This document shows, piece after piece, positions 55,606 through 63,884 of a DNA stretch of 64,000 nt. Numbering within the stretch: position 1 is the first letter of the stretch; each line of letters begins with the position of its first letter. The DNA lies in contig NZ_JAEQND010000015.1 of the NCBI RefSeq assembly GCF_016722765.1, forward strand, positions 80,672-144,671, written 5' to 3'. The notes under the pieces are model-generated. The model was not told where the DNA came from. It was given only the letters and a program-made list of their open reading frames with translations, and did not search any database. Origin of the DNA: Ramlibacter alkalitolerans. Its GTDB lineage: Bacteria; Pseudomonadota; Gammaproteobacteria; Burkholderiales; Burkholderiaceae_C. Position numbers and translations under genes: made by a program.

Positions 55606-56943
55606 ATGCAGGCGATCGCGCGAGGTGTTTTCACGCGTGCAGGCGTGGCCGTGGCCGCCTGGGTGGCGCTCACCGCCCTCGCCCAGCCATCGCCGCAGGC
55701 GCCGCAGCCGCAGCCCATGCGCCTGCGGCTGGCGAACAACCTGTGCACCGGCCTCACGCAGCAGACGGTCGGCTGGCAGCTGGTGCCGCCGCTGGCCTCG
55801 ACCGCCCGCGCCGAAGCCTCGCTGCACGCCACGCTGGCGCAACGCATGGAGCGCGAACGCGAGATGTTCTTCGGCAAGCTCGAGGCGGTCCGGCCCTTCA
55901 ACGGCCTGTACGCCGTCGCCGACGCCAACCACGCGCTGCTCGGGCCCAACGAGGGCGGCCGCTACAGCGTGGGCCTGGAATGGGAGCTGTTCGACCGCGG
56001 CCGCGAGGACGCCCGGCGGCAACTGGAGCGCGCCCGCATCGAGAACAAAGTGCAGTACCTGCAGATGCTGCGCGACACGCAGGAGCGCGAACTGCAGGAA
56101 CACCTGCTGGCCATCCAGCAGATGCGCAACAAGCTGCTGGCCTCCCTCTACCAGCGCGAAGCGGCCGCGATCCAGCCGGTGCTGCAGCGGCGCCGGCAGG
56201 AACTGGCGGCGGGCCGCGCCACCCGCGCCGACGTCGCCGAGATCGAATACCGGGCCGAAGTGGCGGCCCTGCGTGGCCGGCACTTCGCCGCCCTGCCCGA
56301 CGTGCTGGTCTATCCGCAGGCCCACGAGCTGATCAACCGCATCGAGGGGGTCGACCTGCGGCCAGCGCCGGACCTCGTCGACCGCGCGGTGGAGCGTTCG
56401 CCCGAGGCGCAGTTGCAGGCGCTGCTGGTCGCCCGCCTCGAGTACCTGCCGCGCGCCCGTGACCGGCTCGCCCTGAGCCTGTTCGCCGAGCGCGCCAAGG
56501 ACTTCGACCGCGGGCCCTACAACGTGGCAGGCGTGCGCATGCGCATCCCGCTGGACCACGACCGCGGCCGCGACGAGGTGGTGGACGCCGGGCGCGAGCT
56601 GTACACCGGCCAGCGCGAATCGGTGCGCGCCGCGCTGGAACAGAGGATCACGCTGCTGTCCGAGCGGCTGCGCGGCAAGCAGACCGACATGCGCGTGCTG
56701 CAGGCCCAGAGCCGCCTGCTGCGCCAGAAGGTGGACCTCGCCTGCCTGCGGCTGGACCACCCGGTGTCCTCGCTGCCCGGCGACCCGGACCGCGACGTCG
56801 AGGAGCTCTCGCTGCAGCTGCAGGAGCTGCAGCGGGAGATCCTCACTTCGCGGCTGGACGTGCTGGAGGTGCTGACCCAGCTCAGCGCGCTGGTGAAGCC
56901 GCGCGACCCGCAGGAGCTGTACTCGCTGTCGTCGCCGCACTGA
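55606..56943 (+). CDS. Exported TolC-like coiled-coil protein of the exopolysaccharide locus
   Basis: 445 residues with a signal peptide ending near TALA-QP. The body is mainly long amphipathic helices (LERARIENKVQYLQMLRDTQ; QRREQELAAGRATRADVAEIE-like segment) with the TolC-type residue pattern and short beta regions; tail VEELSLQLQELQREILTSRLD. It most resembles an outer-membrane efflux (TolC) component, here perhaps the exit channel for the polymer made by the divergent synthase. It is weakly conserved, so the family call is tentative. It overlaps the 3' end of the synthase gene by 62 bases on the opposite strand. Confidence 0.6.
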   Translation: MQAIARGVFTRAGVAVAAWVALTALAQPSPQAPQPQPMRLRLANNLCTGLTQQTVGWQLVPPLASTARAEASLHATLAQRMEREREMFFGKLEAVRPFNGLYAVADANHALLGPNEGGRYSVGLEWELFDRGREDARRQLERARIENKVQYLQMLRDTQERELQEHLLAIQQMRNKLLASLYQREAAAIQPVLQRRRQELAAGRATRADVAEIEYRAEVAALRGRHFAALPDVLVYPQAHELINRIEGVDLRPAPDLVDRAVERSPEAQLQALLVARLEYLPRARDRLALSLFAERAKDFDRGPYNVAGVRMRIPLDHDRGRDEVVDAGRELYTGQRESVRAALEQRITLLSERLRGKQTDMRVLQAQSRLLRQKVDLACLRLDHPVSSLPGDPDRDVEELSLQLQELQREILTSRLDVLEVLTQLSALVKPRDPQELYSLSSPH

Positions 56944-59566
56944 CGACGGTGTTGCCCGGGCCGTCCGGCGGCGCCCAGCGGGCGTCCTTCGGGGTCTGGA
57001 ACACCGGGCCCCACTTGTGCTCCGGCGGGATCGCGAAGCGCACGTCGCGCACGGTGTTGTGGTGGCTGTTGCCGCCGTGGAAGTTGACGTCCACCTCGGT
57101 GTCGATGTCGCGCAGCGCGTTGAAGGCCGAACTCCATTGAAGCGCGATGTGGCGGATGTTGCGCACCGTGCAGTGCTCCACGGTGCCGCGGTAGCTGCGC
57201 GCGATGCGCAGGTAGCCGCTGCCGCCGTCGCCCTTGTTCCAGGCGCCATCCAGCAGGCAGTCGCGCACCGTGAAGCCGTGGCTCTGCTCGATCGAGACCG
57301 GATGCCGGCCGGCATTGAGTACGGTCACGCGCTCCACTTGCGCGTCGTCGGTCCAGAACAGCGAGATGGCGTCGACGGCAACCGCGGGGACTGCGTTCTC
57401 GTACACGTGCCTGAGCGAAGCGATGTCGCGCCCCGGCGCCCGCTGCTCGATGGTGAAGTCGGCCAGCCGCACGCCGCGCACCGGGCGCACCCGCAGGACT
57501 TCGGTGCGGCCGGCGTCGAAATCCAGGCCGGTGGGGGCCGACAGCCGCAGGCCGCCCTCGTCGCGGCCGGCCACCTTCACGAGTGCCTGGCGCAGGAAGG
57601 GATACTCGCGCCGCCACTGCTGGCTGCCAAGCTGCCGGAACAGCGCATCGTCATTGGCCTGCTTCAGCCAGACGAGGCTGCCGGCCTCGAACGGCGCCGG
57701 CGTCGCGATCTTCAGCAGCGTGTCGCCGGCCGCGAGCGGCCTCGCCAGGTATCCGACGCGCGGCCCGGGCTGCCCCTCGACCCGGATCACCGCCGACTGC
57801 GGCGCGCCCACGTGCGACACGATGCGCGTGCGTTCCCGGCCGGCGCCCACCAGCGTCACCTCGTCGCGGCGGATCACCAGCGGCTGCATGAAATCGAGCT
57901 GGCCGGCGGGCAGCCGAAGCGTGATCGGACCCGGCGGCTGGCGGTCGATGAGCGCCTGCAGCGCCGCGGCATCGTCCTGGCCGTCGTCCGGCCGCACGCC
58001 GCCCTTGCCCCGGCCGGCGTCGATCACCTCGGCGGGCGCGGACTGCGCCGCGAACAGCTCGGTGCCGGGCAGCCGCAACGCGCTGTGCGTGAGCAGCACC
58101 GCCAGCGCGAAGGCCGCATAGGCAAAGGCCATGCGCCAGGTCGGAACCAGCCGGCGCAGGCCGCGCGCCTGCACCGACTTCTGCTTCGCCTTGCCCTTGC
58201 TCCAGTCCTGGTCCGCCAGGTGGTGCCAGGCCTTGATCTTGACGATGGAGCCGACCCACTGCGTGTACAGCATGATCGGGATGGTGCGCAGGCTCACGGC
58301 GTGGCCATGCCAGGCGATCACCACCAGCTGCACGCTGCGCACCAGCACCGCCCAGGAGAGATACAGCGGCAGGAACAGCACCGACTTCGTGATCGCCAGC
58401 ACGCCGGCCCCCGCGATGCCGACCAGCGAACTCCACATCGAGATGCGCTGGTCCAGCAGCACGAACCAGATGAACCAGCCGGTGCGCCCCGGCCCCAGGG
58501 CCAGCGAGCGGGGGTTGTTGCGCAGCGTGTTGCCGAACCAGCGGTACGGCAGGGACACGCTCGCCTTCAGGAAGGGCTCGTTGCGGCTTTCCAGGGAGAC
58601 ACAGGTCACGTCCGGCAGGTACAGCATGCTCCAGCCGCCGCGCAGCACGTGGAACCACGAGCTCTTGTCGTCGCCCATGAGGAAGCGGAAGCGCCCGTGC
58701 AGCCAGTGCTCGATGGTGTCGTTCTCCATCATGCGCAGGAAGTCCTCCTGCACCACGATCGAGGTGCGCAGCACGGAGAAGCGGCCGGTGAGCGTGAGCA
58801 CCTTGTGCGAGAGGCTGTGCGACTGGAACAGCACCTGGCGCTGGCCGAACTTGAGGTCGAACCAGTTGCGGTACCAGGGGGATCCGCCGGGAATGCAGGC
58901 TTGCTCGTTCGTCGTGACGGCGCCGAGGTCGCGGTAGGCCATGAAGAAGGGCAGCACGCGCAGCAGCGAACCCGGCTCGAGCCACGAGTCGCCATCCATG
59001 AACACGGTCACGCCATCCGGCTCGTCGTCGTAGCGACGCGCCACCGCACGCAGGGCATGGCCCATCGCGATGCGCTTGCCCTGGCTCTGGCGCTGGAAGA
59101 CCAGTTCGATCCGGCCCTCGCGCAGGTAGGGCTCGCTCGCCGCCGCGATCACCTGTTCGTCCTCTTCGCTGCCCACCGCGACGACCACCGTCGCTGCACA
59201 GGGCAGCGCCAGCAGGTTCGTCATCAGCGCCGGCATGGACTCCTGGCTGACCCACGCCTCCTCCAGGTACGAAGGCACGACGACGAAGATGCGCTTCGGC
59301 CAGGGGCGTGCCTGCGCCACGCGACGTGCCGTCGCGCGCAGCCGCGGGTAATGCCACGCGGCGTACCACGCGGCGCGCGCGTAGTGCAGCAGCTGCCAGC
59401 CATAGCGCCACAGGGCGAAGACGCTGACCAGGATCAGCACCTCGTCCTGGATGCCGTGCAGTTCCTCGCGGCCCCAGGTGAAAAGCCACAGCGCGGCGCC
59501 CCCGTACAGCAGCACGGGCGGCACCGCCGAAGCGAGCGCATGGAGCCGCGAGTTGCGCCCCATCAC
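56882..59566 (-). CDS. Alg8-like polysaccharide synthase fused to a periplasmic right-handed beta-helix domain
   Basis: 894 residues. Part 1 (1-~500): GT2 synthase with TM helices near 15-60, donor Asp pair in FMDGDSWLEPG (D191, D193), acceptor Asp in RFLMGDDKSS (298-300) and Alg8-type SLPYRWFGNTLRNNPRSLALGPGRTG plus LDQRISMW, with further helices to about residue 497. Part 2 (~512-870): GKGGVRPDDGQDDAAALQAL begins a pectate-lyase/tailspike-type parallel beta-helix (for example RDCLLDGAWNKGDGGSGYLR and NFHGGNSHHNTVRDVRF) expected in the periplasm. The AlgG DPHD motif is absent, so epimerase or lyase action is unproven. Start overlaps the Alg44-like stop (ATGA). Confidence 0.8.
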   Translation of the reverse strand: MMGRNSRLHALASAVPPVLLYGGAALWLFTWGREELHGIQDEVLILVSVFALWRYGWQLLHYARAAWYAAWHYPRLRATARRVAQARPWPKRIFVVVPSYLEEAWVSQESMPALMTNLLALPCAATVVVAVGSEEDEQVIAAASEPYLREGRIELVFQRQSQGKRIAMGHALRAVARRYDDEPDGVTVFMDGDSWLEPGSLLRVLPFFMAYRDLGAVTTNEQACIPGGSPWYRNWFDLKFGQRQVLFQSHSLSHKVLTLTGRFSVLRTSIVVQEDFLRMMENDTIEHWLHGRFRFLMGDDKSSWFHVLRGGWSMLYLPDVTCVSLESRNEPFLKASVSLPYRWFGNTLRNNPRSLALGPGRTGWFIWFVLLDQRISMWSSLVGIAGAGVLAITKSVLFLPLYLSWAVLVRSVQLVVIAWHGHAVSLRTIPIMLYTQWVGSIVKIKAWHHLADQDWSKGKAKQKSVQARGLRRLVPTWRMAFAYAAFALAVLLTHSALRLPGTELFAAQSAPAEVIDAGRGKGGVRPDDGQDDAAALQALIDRQPPGPITLRLPAGQLDFMQPLVIRRDEVTLVGAGRERTRIVSHVGAPQSAVIRVEGQPGPRVGYLARPLAAGDTLLKIATPAPFEAGSLVWLKQANDDALFRQLGSQQWRREYPFLRQALVKVAGRDEGGLRLSAPTGLDFDAGRTEVLRVRPVRGVRLADFTIEQRAPGRDIASLRHVYENAVPAVAVDAISLFWTDDAQVERVTVLNAGRHPVSIEQSHGFTVRDCLLDGAWNKGDGGSGYLRIARSYRGTVEHCTVRNIRHIALQWSSAFNALRDIDTEVDVNFHGGNSHHNTVRDVRFAIPPEHKWGPVFQTPKDARWAPPDGPGNTVVSAATTASTAPAGRAASPAR

Positions 59567-60966
59567 GACCAGGGCAAGGCGGGATTGCGGATCCAGACGT
59601 TCACGCGGGAGTTGACCGGCAGCCGCACCTTGCGGTCGTCGAAGTCCAGCTTCACCAGCGTCTCGTTCAGGCCGCCTTCCTGCGTGACGGCCGCCGTGGC
59701 CGAGGCGGCATTGAGGCCGACGCCGGACACCTTGGCGCTGTACTTGCGGTCGTCGCTCGCGACGTAGATCTGCGCCGGCATCCCGAGCTTGAGCTTGACC
59801 GCGTCGTCGTTGGGCACGCGCAGGAAGACGCTGGGCGTGACGTCCGCTTCCAGCAGCACCACCGGCTGGTTGGCGGTGACGAACTCGCCCGGCAGCCGGT
59901 CCACCGTGAAGACCTTGCCGCGCACCGGCGCGCGCACCGTGCGGTCGGCCTCCTGGCGCGCCAGCAGCACCTTCTTGGAGGCGAGGTCCAGCCGCAGCTT
60001 CGCGATCGTGTCGGAGTTGTCCAGCGTCTGCACGTGCGTGGCGCCCTCGGCCACCTGGCGCATGTAGTTCACGCGCAGGTCCTGCACCTGGTTGGCCACC
60101 AGCATCAGCTCGCGCTGGGTGATGGCGCCGGCGGCCAGCAGCCGGCGCGCCGTCGCGAGTTCGGCCTCGCGCTCGGACCAGTCGCGCCGCAAGGTCTGCA
60201 GCACACCTGCTTCCGCCTGGCGGCGCACGCTCGTGAGCCGCGTCTGCTGCCTGGCGAGCTCACCGACCTGTTGCTCGAGCGCCGTGATCTCGTCGCGCAG
60301 CGTCGGGTTCTCCACCGTGAACAGTGGCGTGCCGGGCTCGACCCGGGTGCCCGGCTCGACCAGCAGCTTGCCGATCTGGCCCACGTTGTTGGCGGTGACG
60401 CGGGCGATGCTGCCGCCGACGAAACCCGTCCCCTCGAGCTGGTACGTCAGGTTGTACCAGACGATGCCGGCGCCGGCCGCCAGCACGGCCAGGCCCGCGA
60501 CCACGCTGCCCAGCAGGCGCCCGTGCCGCGGGGACGGCTGCAGCGCCGGCATCCCGCCGCTGCCCAGCGTGAGCGGCGCCTGGGCGGCGTGCGCCGCGCC
60601 CGGCAGCGCCGCCGCGGCCACGATGTCCTGCACGTCGCCGAGCTTGCCCTCCAGGGAGAGTTCGATGTAGTGGCGCAGCAGCTTGCGGTTGCGTGGCGAC
60701 AGATCCTGGAACTCGAAGCCGGCCACGCCCTCGTGCACGCCGCGGAACACCATCCGGACCGGCACGACCAGCGTCGACTCCTGCAGCGGGAAGCTCACGC
60801 GGGCGGCTAGCACCTCCCCTTGCGCCGGCAAGGCGTCGAGGTCGCCCAGCCCGACGCCGGTGGTCGACCAGTCGCGTGCGACGTGGCTCCTGCCGCCGAT
60901 CTCCACGAAGAGCGGGATCGAAACGCGCATGGCCTTGCGCGGCAGGTTGGCTTCCCTCGACATCAT
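59563..60966 (-). CDS. PilZ-HlyD protein (Alg44-like), c-di-GMP-responsive polymer co-factor
   Basis: 467 residues. N-terminal PilZ domain with both c-di-GMP motifs, RKAMR (10-14) and DWSTTG (32-37). One transmembrane helix near 150-171 (SVVAGLAVLAAGAGIVWYNL) is followed by a periplasmic HlyD-type membrane-fusion part: lipoyl half-motifs IGKLLVEPGTRVEPGTPLFTVEN, a coiled coil, and RTVRAPVRGKVFTVDRLPGEF. This is the Alg44 arrangement, which activates alginate polymerisation on binding c-di-GMP. It is translationally coupled to the Alg8-like synthase (4-base overlap). Confidence 0.88.
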   Translation of the reverse strand: MMSREANLPRKAMRVSIPLFVEIGGRSHVARDWSTTGVGLGDLDALPAQGEVLAARVSFPLQESTLVVPVRMVFRGVHEGVAGFEFQDLSPRNRKLLRHYIELSLEGKLGDVQDIVAAAALPGAAHAAQAPLTLGSGGMPALQPSPRHGRLLGSVVAGLAVLAAGAGIVWYNLTYQLEGTGFVGGSIARVTANNVGQIGKLLVEPGTRVEPGTPLFTVENPTLRDEITALEQQVGELARQQTRLTSVRRQAEAGVLQTLRRDWSEREAELATARRLLAAGAITQRELMLVANQVQDLRVNYMRQVAEGATHVQTLDNSDTIAKLRLDLASKKVLLARQEADRTVRAPVRGKVFTVDRLPGEFVTANQPVVLLEADVTPSVFLRVPNDDAVKLKLGMPAQIYVASDDRKYSAKVSGVGLNAASATAAVTQEGGLNETLVKLDFDDRKVRLPVNSRVNVWIRNPALPWS

Positions 60967-61146
60967 GACGCGCTCCCTCGTAACAGCAGCACAGCATCGT
61001 CACGATTGATACATGCGCAGAGGCAGCGTGAACGCCCCTAACGGCTGTAGGAGCATGCCTACGGCCGAAGAGGACGGGCCTGCCAGCCCGCGCCAATGCT
61101 GGGGCACTACCCTTCGCGCACCGCCATCGCAGAGGGAGCCAACAGG

Positions 61147-62730
61147 ATGAACGTCACCATCGTCGGCACGGGCTACGTGGGCCTGGTTACCGGTGCCTGC
61201 CTTGCGGAACTGGGTAACAACGTGTTCTGCCTTGATGTCGACCAGGCCAAGATCGGCCTGCTCAACGCCGGCGGCATGCCGATCCACGAACCCGGGCTGC
61301 AGGAAATCATCCAGCGCAACGTGGAGGAAGGCCGGCTCACGTTCTCGACCGACGCCGCCGCCAGCGTGGCCTTTGCCGACCTGCATTTCATCGCCGTCGG
61401 CACGCCACCCGACGAGGACGGCAGCGCCGACCTGAAGTACGTGCTGGCCGCCGCGCGGCAGATCGGCCGCCACATGGAAGGCTTCAAGGTCATCGTCGAC
61501 AAGTCGACGGTGCCGGTCGGCACGGCGGAGAAGGTCGCCGCTGTCGTGCGCGAGGAACTCGCGCAGCGCCGCCGCGACGACATCGCGTTCTCGGTGGCGA
61601 GCAACCCCGAGTTCCTGAAGGAAGGGGCGGCCATCGACGACTTCATGCGGCCCGACCGCATCGTGCTGGGCGTGGAAGACGACGAGCGCGGCGAGCGCGC
61701 GCTGGCGATGCTGCGCGAGCTGTACCGGCCGTTCAACCGCAACCACGAGCGCACCCGCGTGATGGACGTGCGCAGCGCCGAATTCACCAAGTACGCGGCC
61801 AACGCGATGCTGGCCACGCGCATCAGCTTCATGAACGAGCTGGCCAACCTGGCCGATCGCGTGGGCGCCGACATCGAGCTGGTGCGCCAGGGCATAGGCT
61901 CCGATCCGCGCATCGGCTACAGCTTCCTCTACGCCGGCACCGGCTACGGCGGCAGCTGCTTCCCGAAAGATGTCGACGCCCTGTGCCGCACGGCGCAGGA
62001 ACACGGGCTGCCGCTGCAGGTGCTGGACGCCGTGCAGCGCGTGAACCATGCACAGAAGCAGGTGCTGCTGGAGAAGGTCTGGCACCAGTTCGGCAAGCGC
62101 CTGGCGGGCCGCACCTTCGCCGTCTGGGGCCTTGCGTTCAAGCCCGGCACCGACGACATGCGCGAGGCGCCGAGCCGCTCCATCATCCGGGCCTTGCTGC
62201 AGGCGGGCGCGCGCGTGCGGGCGCACGATCCGGTGGCGCAGGAGCAGGCCGCGCGCGCGCTGGCCCTGGACCTGCAGGACCAGCCGCAGCTGCTGGCGAA
62301 CGTCACCTTCGTGGCCAAGCCGATGGACGCGGTGGCCGACGCCGATGCGCTGGTGGTGCTCACCGAGTGGAAGAACTACAAGAGCCCCAACCTGCGCGCG
62401 CTGCGCGAGGCGATGCGCTCGCCGCTGGTGCTCGATGGCCGCAACCTCTATGAGCCGCATGCGATGGCGGCGGCCGGCATCACCTACATGGGGATCGGTC
62501 GCAGCAACCTGGCGCTGCTGGCGCCCGCGCAGCGGGTGCAGCCGGAGGTGCGGGTCGTGTCCGATCCGGTACCGGCCGACGAAGTGGCGGCGGAATCCGG
62601 CGCAGTGGCTGCCGCCGAGGAAGAACCGATCGCGGTGCTGGCCGGACTGGCGACGCAGGCCGCGGCGGAAACGCACAAGCTGCACGGCGAGCGGCCGGCG
62701 GCCGGCGACGCCGCGGCCGCTTCGGCCTAG
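61147..62730 (+). CDS. ugd: UDP-glucose 6-dehydrogenase with C-terminal extension
   Basis: 527 residues. N-terminal NAD site TIVGTGYVGLVTGACLAELG, VDKSTVPVGTAEKV, catalytic Cys in GYGGSCFPKDVDALC, Lys/Asn in EFTKYAANAMLATRISF, and UDP site VLDGRNLYEPHAM. This is Ugd rather than AlgD/WbpO by these blocks, so it makes UDP-glucuronate. The last ~75 residues (from about RVQPEVRVVSD) are an extra Ala/Glu/Pro-rich tail. It is divergent from the PilZ-HlyD gene, with a 180-base promoter region, and its stop overlaps the EamA stop by four bases tail to tail. Confidence 0.92.
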   Translation: MNVTIVGTGYVGLVTGACLAELGNNVFCLDVDQAKIGLLNAGGMPIHEPGLQEIIQRNVEEGRLTFSTDAAASVAFADLHFIAVGTPPDEDGSADLKYVLAAARQIGRHMEGFKVIVDKSTVPVGTAEKVAAVVREELAQRRRDDIAFSVASNPEFLKEGAAIDDFMRPDRIVLGVEDDERGERALAMLRELYRPFNRNHERTRVMDVRSAEFTKYAANAMLATRISFMNELANLADRVGADIELVRQGIGSDPRIGYSFLYAGTGYGGSCFPKDVDALCRTAQEHGLPLQVLDAVQRVNHAQKQVLLEKVWHQFGKRLAGRTFAVWGLAFKPGTDDMREAPSRSIIRALLQAGARVRAHDPVAQEQAARALALDLQDQPQLLANVTFVAKPMDAVADADALVVLTEWKNYKSPNLRALREAMRSPLVLDGRNLYEPHAMAAAGITYMGIGRSNLALLAPAQRVQPEVRVVSDPVPADEVAAESGAVAAAEEEPIAVLAGLATQAAAETHKLHGERPAAGDAAAASA

Positions 62731-63656
62731 TCCGCGCTGCGGACGGTGCGCGGCGTACCTTGCGGCGCCGCTTGCGGAGCCTTGCGCGTGAGCGCGAGGG
62801 CCAGCGCACTGCCGCAGCAGGCCATGGCGCCCAGCTGGTAAGGGCCGAGCGGCTCCGAGTGCACGATGGCGCCGGTGACCATCGCCACGATGGGCACCAT
62901 CACGGACGACAGGCCCGCTACGCTGGCGGGCAGCAGGCCGACGATGGCGAACCAGGCCGCGTTGCCGATCCCCATCGGCACGATGGCGATGTAGGTGATC
63001 ACGAGCACGGTCTGCCACGAGGGCACGAACCAGTGGCCCCAGCCGATCCACACGGAGCCGACCCAGAGGGGCAATGCGGCGATCAGCAGTTGCCAGCCGG
63101 TCAGCACCAGCGCCGGGACCGGCACGGCAGCGCGCTTGAGGACGACGGTGCCGAGCGCCCAGCCGAAGCCGGCCAGCAGTCCGAGCAGGAAGCCGGCCGG
63201 CGCGCTCGCATAGGCCGCGCGTGCCGGCACCAGCAGCAGGCCGACGCCGGCGGCGGCCAGCGCCACGGCCAGCCACATGCGCGGCGTGGGCCGTTCGCCG
63301 AACAGCGCCCAGACGACGAGAACCGTCCACATCGGCATCGTGAAGCCGAGGATCGCGGCCTGTCCGGAAGGAATCAGGATGGCGGCATACGTGCTGGCGA
63401 GGTTCCAGACGACGAGGTAGATCACGGCGGCCGCGGTCACCGGCAACCAGTACGCCCGCGGGATCGCCGTGGACAGGCCGCGGGCGCGCGCGAAGGCGAG
63501 CAGCAGGACGCCGGCGGCCGTGAGGCTCACGGCGCGGAAAGTCCAGACCGAGACTTCGCGCACCGCGAGGGGAAACAGCGCCCAGTTGGTGCCCCAGACG
63601 AGCGTGAGGACGAGGACGAGGGGAAGCGCCTTGGCGGCGGGGCTGCGGTGCGCCAT
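62727..63656 (-). CDS. EamA/DMT-family transporter
   Basis: 309 residues, ten transmembrane helices in two EamA repeats (first LVLTLVWGTNWALFPLAVREV, second GFLLGLLAGFGWALGTVVLKR). Probable exporter of amino acids or metabolites; substrate unknown. Its stop overlaps that of ugd (CTA/TAG shared at 62727-62730). Preceded upstream by a cluster of hairpin repeats and the end of an IS30-type element, which may have brought a change of context. Confidence 0.86.
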   Translation of the reverse strand: MAHRSPAAKALPLVLVLTLVWGTNWALFPLAVREVSVWTFRAVSLTAAGVLLLAFARARGLSTAIPRAYWLPVTAAAVIYLVVWNLASTYAAILIPSGQAAILGFTMPMWTVLVVWALFGERPTPRMWLAVALAAAGVGLLLVPARAAYASAPAGFLLGLLAGFGWALGTVVLKRAAVPVPALVLTGWQLLIAALPLWVGSVWIGWGHWFVPSWQTVLVITYIAIVPMGIGNAAWFAIVGLLPASVAGLSSVMVPIVAMVTGAIVHSEPLGPYQLGAMACCGSALALALTRKAPQAAPQGTPRTVRSAD

Positions 63657-63721
63657 GCGGGGATCATGCCGGTTCCGGCGCCGGCGCGCTTCTCTGTTGT
63701 TTCCGCGAAGGCGGCTTACCT

Positions 63722-63821
63722 CGTCATTCCCGCGAAGGCGGGAATCCAGGGCTTTGACCGTCGTTCCCGCGAAGGCGGGAATCCGGGGCTTTCCCCGTCA
63801 TTCCCGCGAAGGCGGGAATCC
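63722..63821. repeat. Array of three ATTCCC-N8-GGGAAT hairpin repeats, 37-base period
   Basis: ATTCCCGCGAAGGCGGGAAT at 63726-63745 and 63800-63819, and a copy with GTTCCC at 63763-63782, exactly 37 bases apart, joined by CCAGGGCTTT-like linkers. A degenerate fourth unit precedes them (TTTCCGCGAAGGCGG, 63700-63714). These are the same size and spacing of arms as the neisserial dRS3 repeat (ATTCCC, eight bases, GGGAAT). Confidence 0.88.
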
Positions 63822-63836
63822 AGAGCTTTCAAGGGA

Positions 63837-63857
63837 AAGGCGGCCAACGGCCGCCTT
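63837..63857. terminator. Hairpin AAGGCGGCC / GGCCGCCTT beside the IS30 transposase end
   Basis: Nine-base-pair perfect stem with an AAC loop. On the minus strand it follows the transposase stop by 28 bases; it lacks a T run, so it may be an insertion-sequence end structure or a weak terminator. Confidence 0.5.
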
Positions 63858-63884
63858 CATCGGGAGCTCTGGGTCCCGGCGGTT

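Noticed and set aside
56517..57617. Minus-strand 366-residue frame within the synthase/TolC-like region
   Set aside because: It is an out-of-frame reading antisense and shifted to two genes with real features; composition is Arg/Pro/Ala only.
63722..63821. Regular 37-base repeat that could be taken for a short CRISPR array
   Set aside because: The spacers are themselves near-identical linkers (CCAGGGCTTT type), the unit is a 20-base palindrome found elsewhere in related form, and no cas genes are present.
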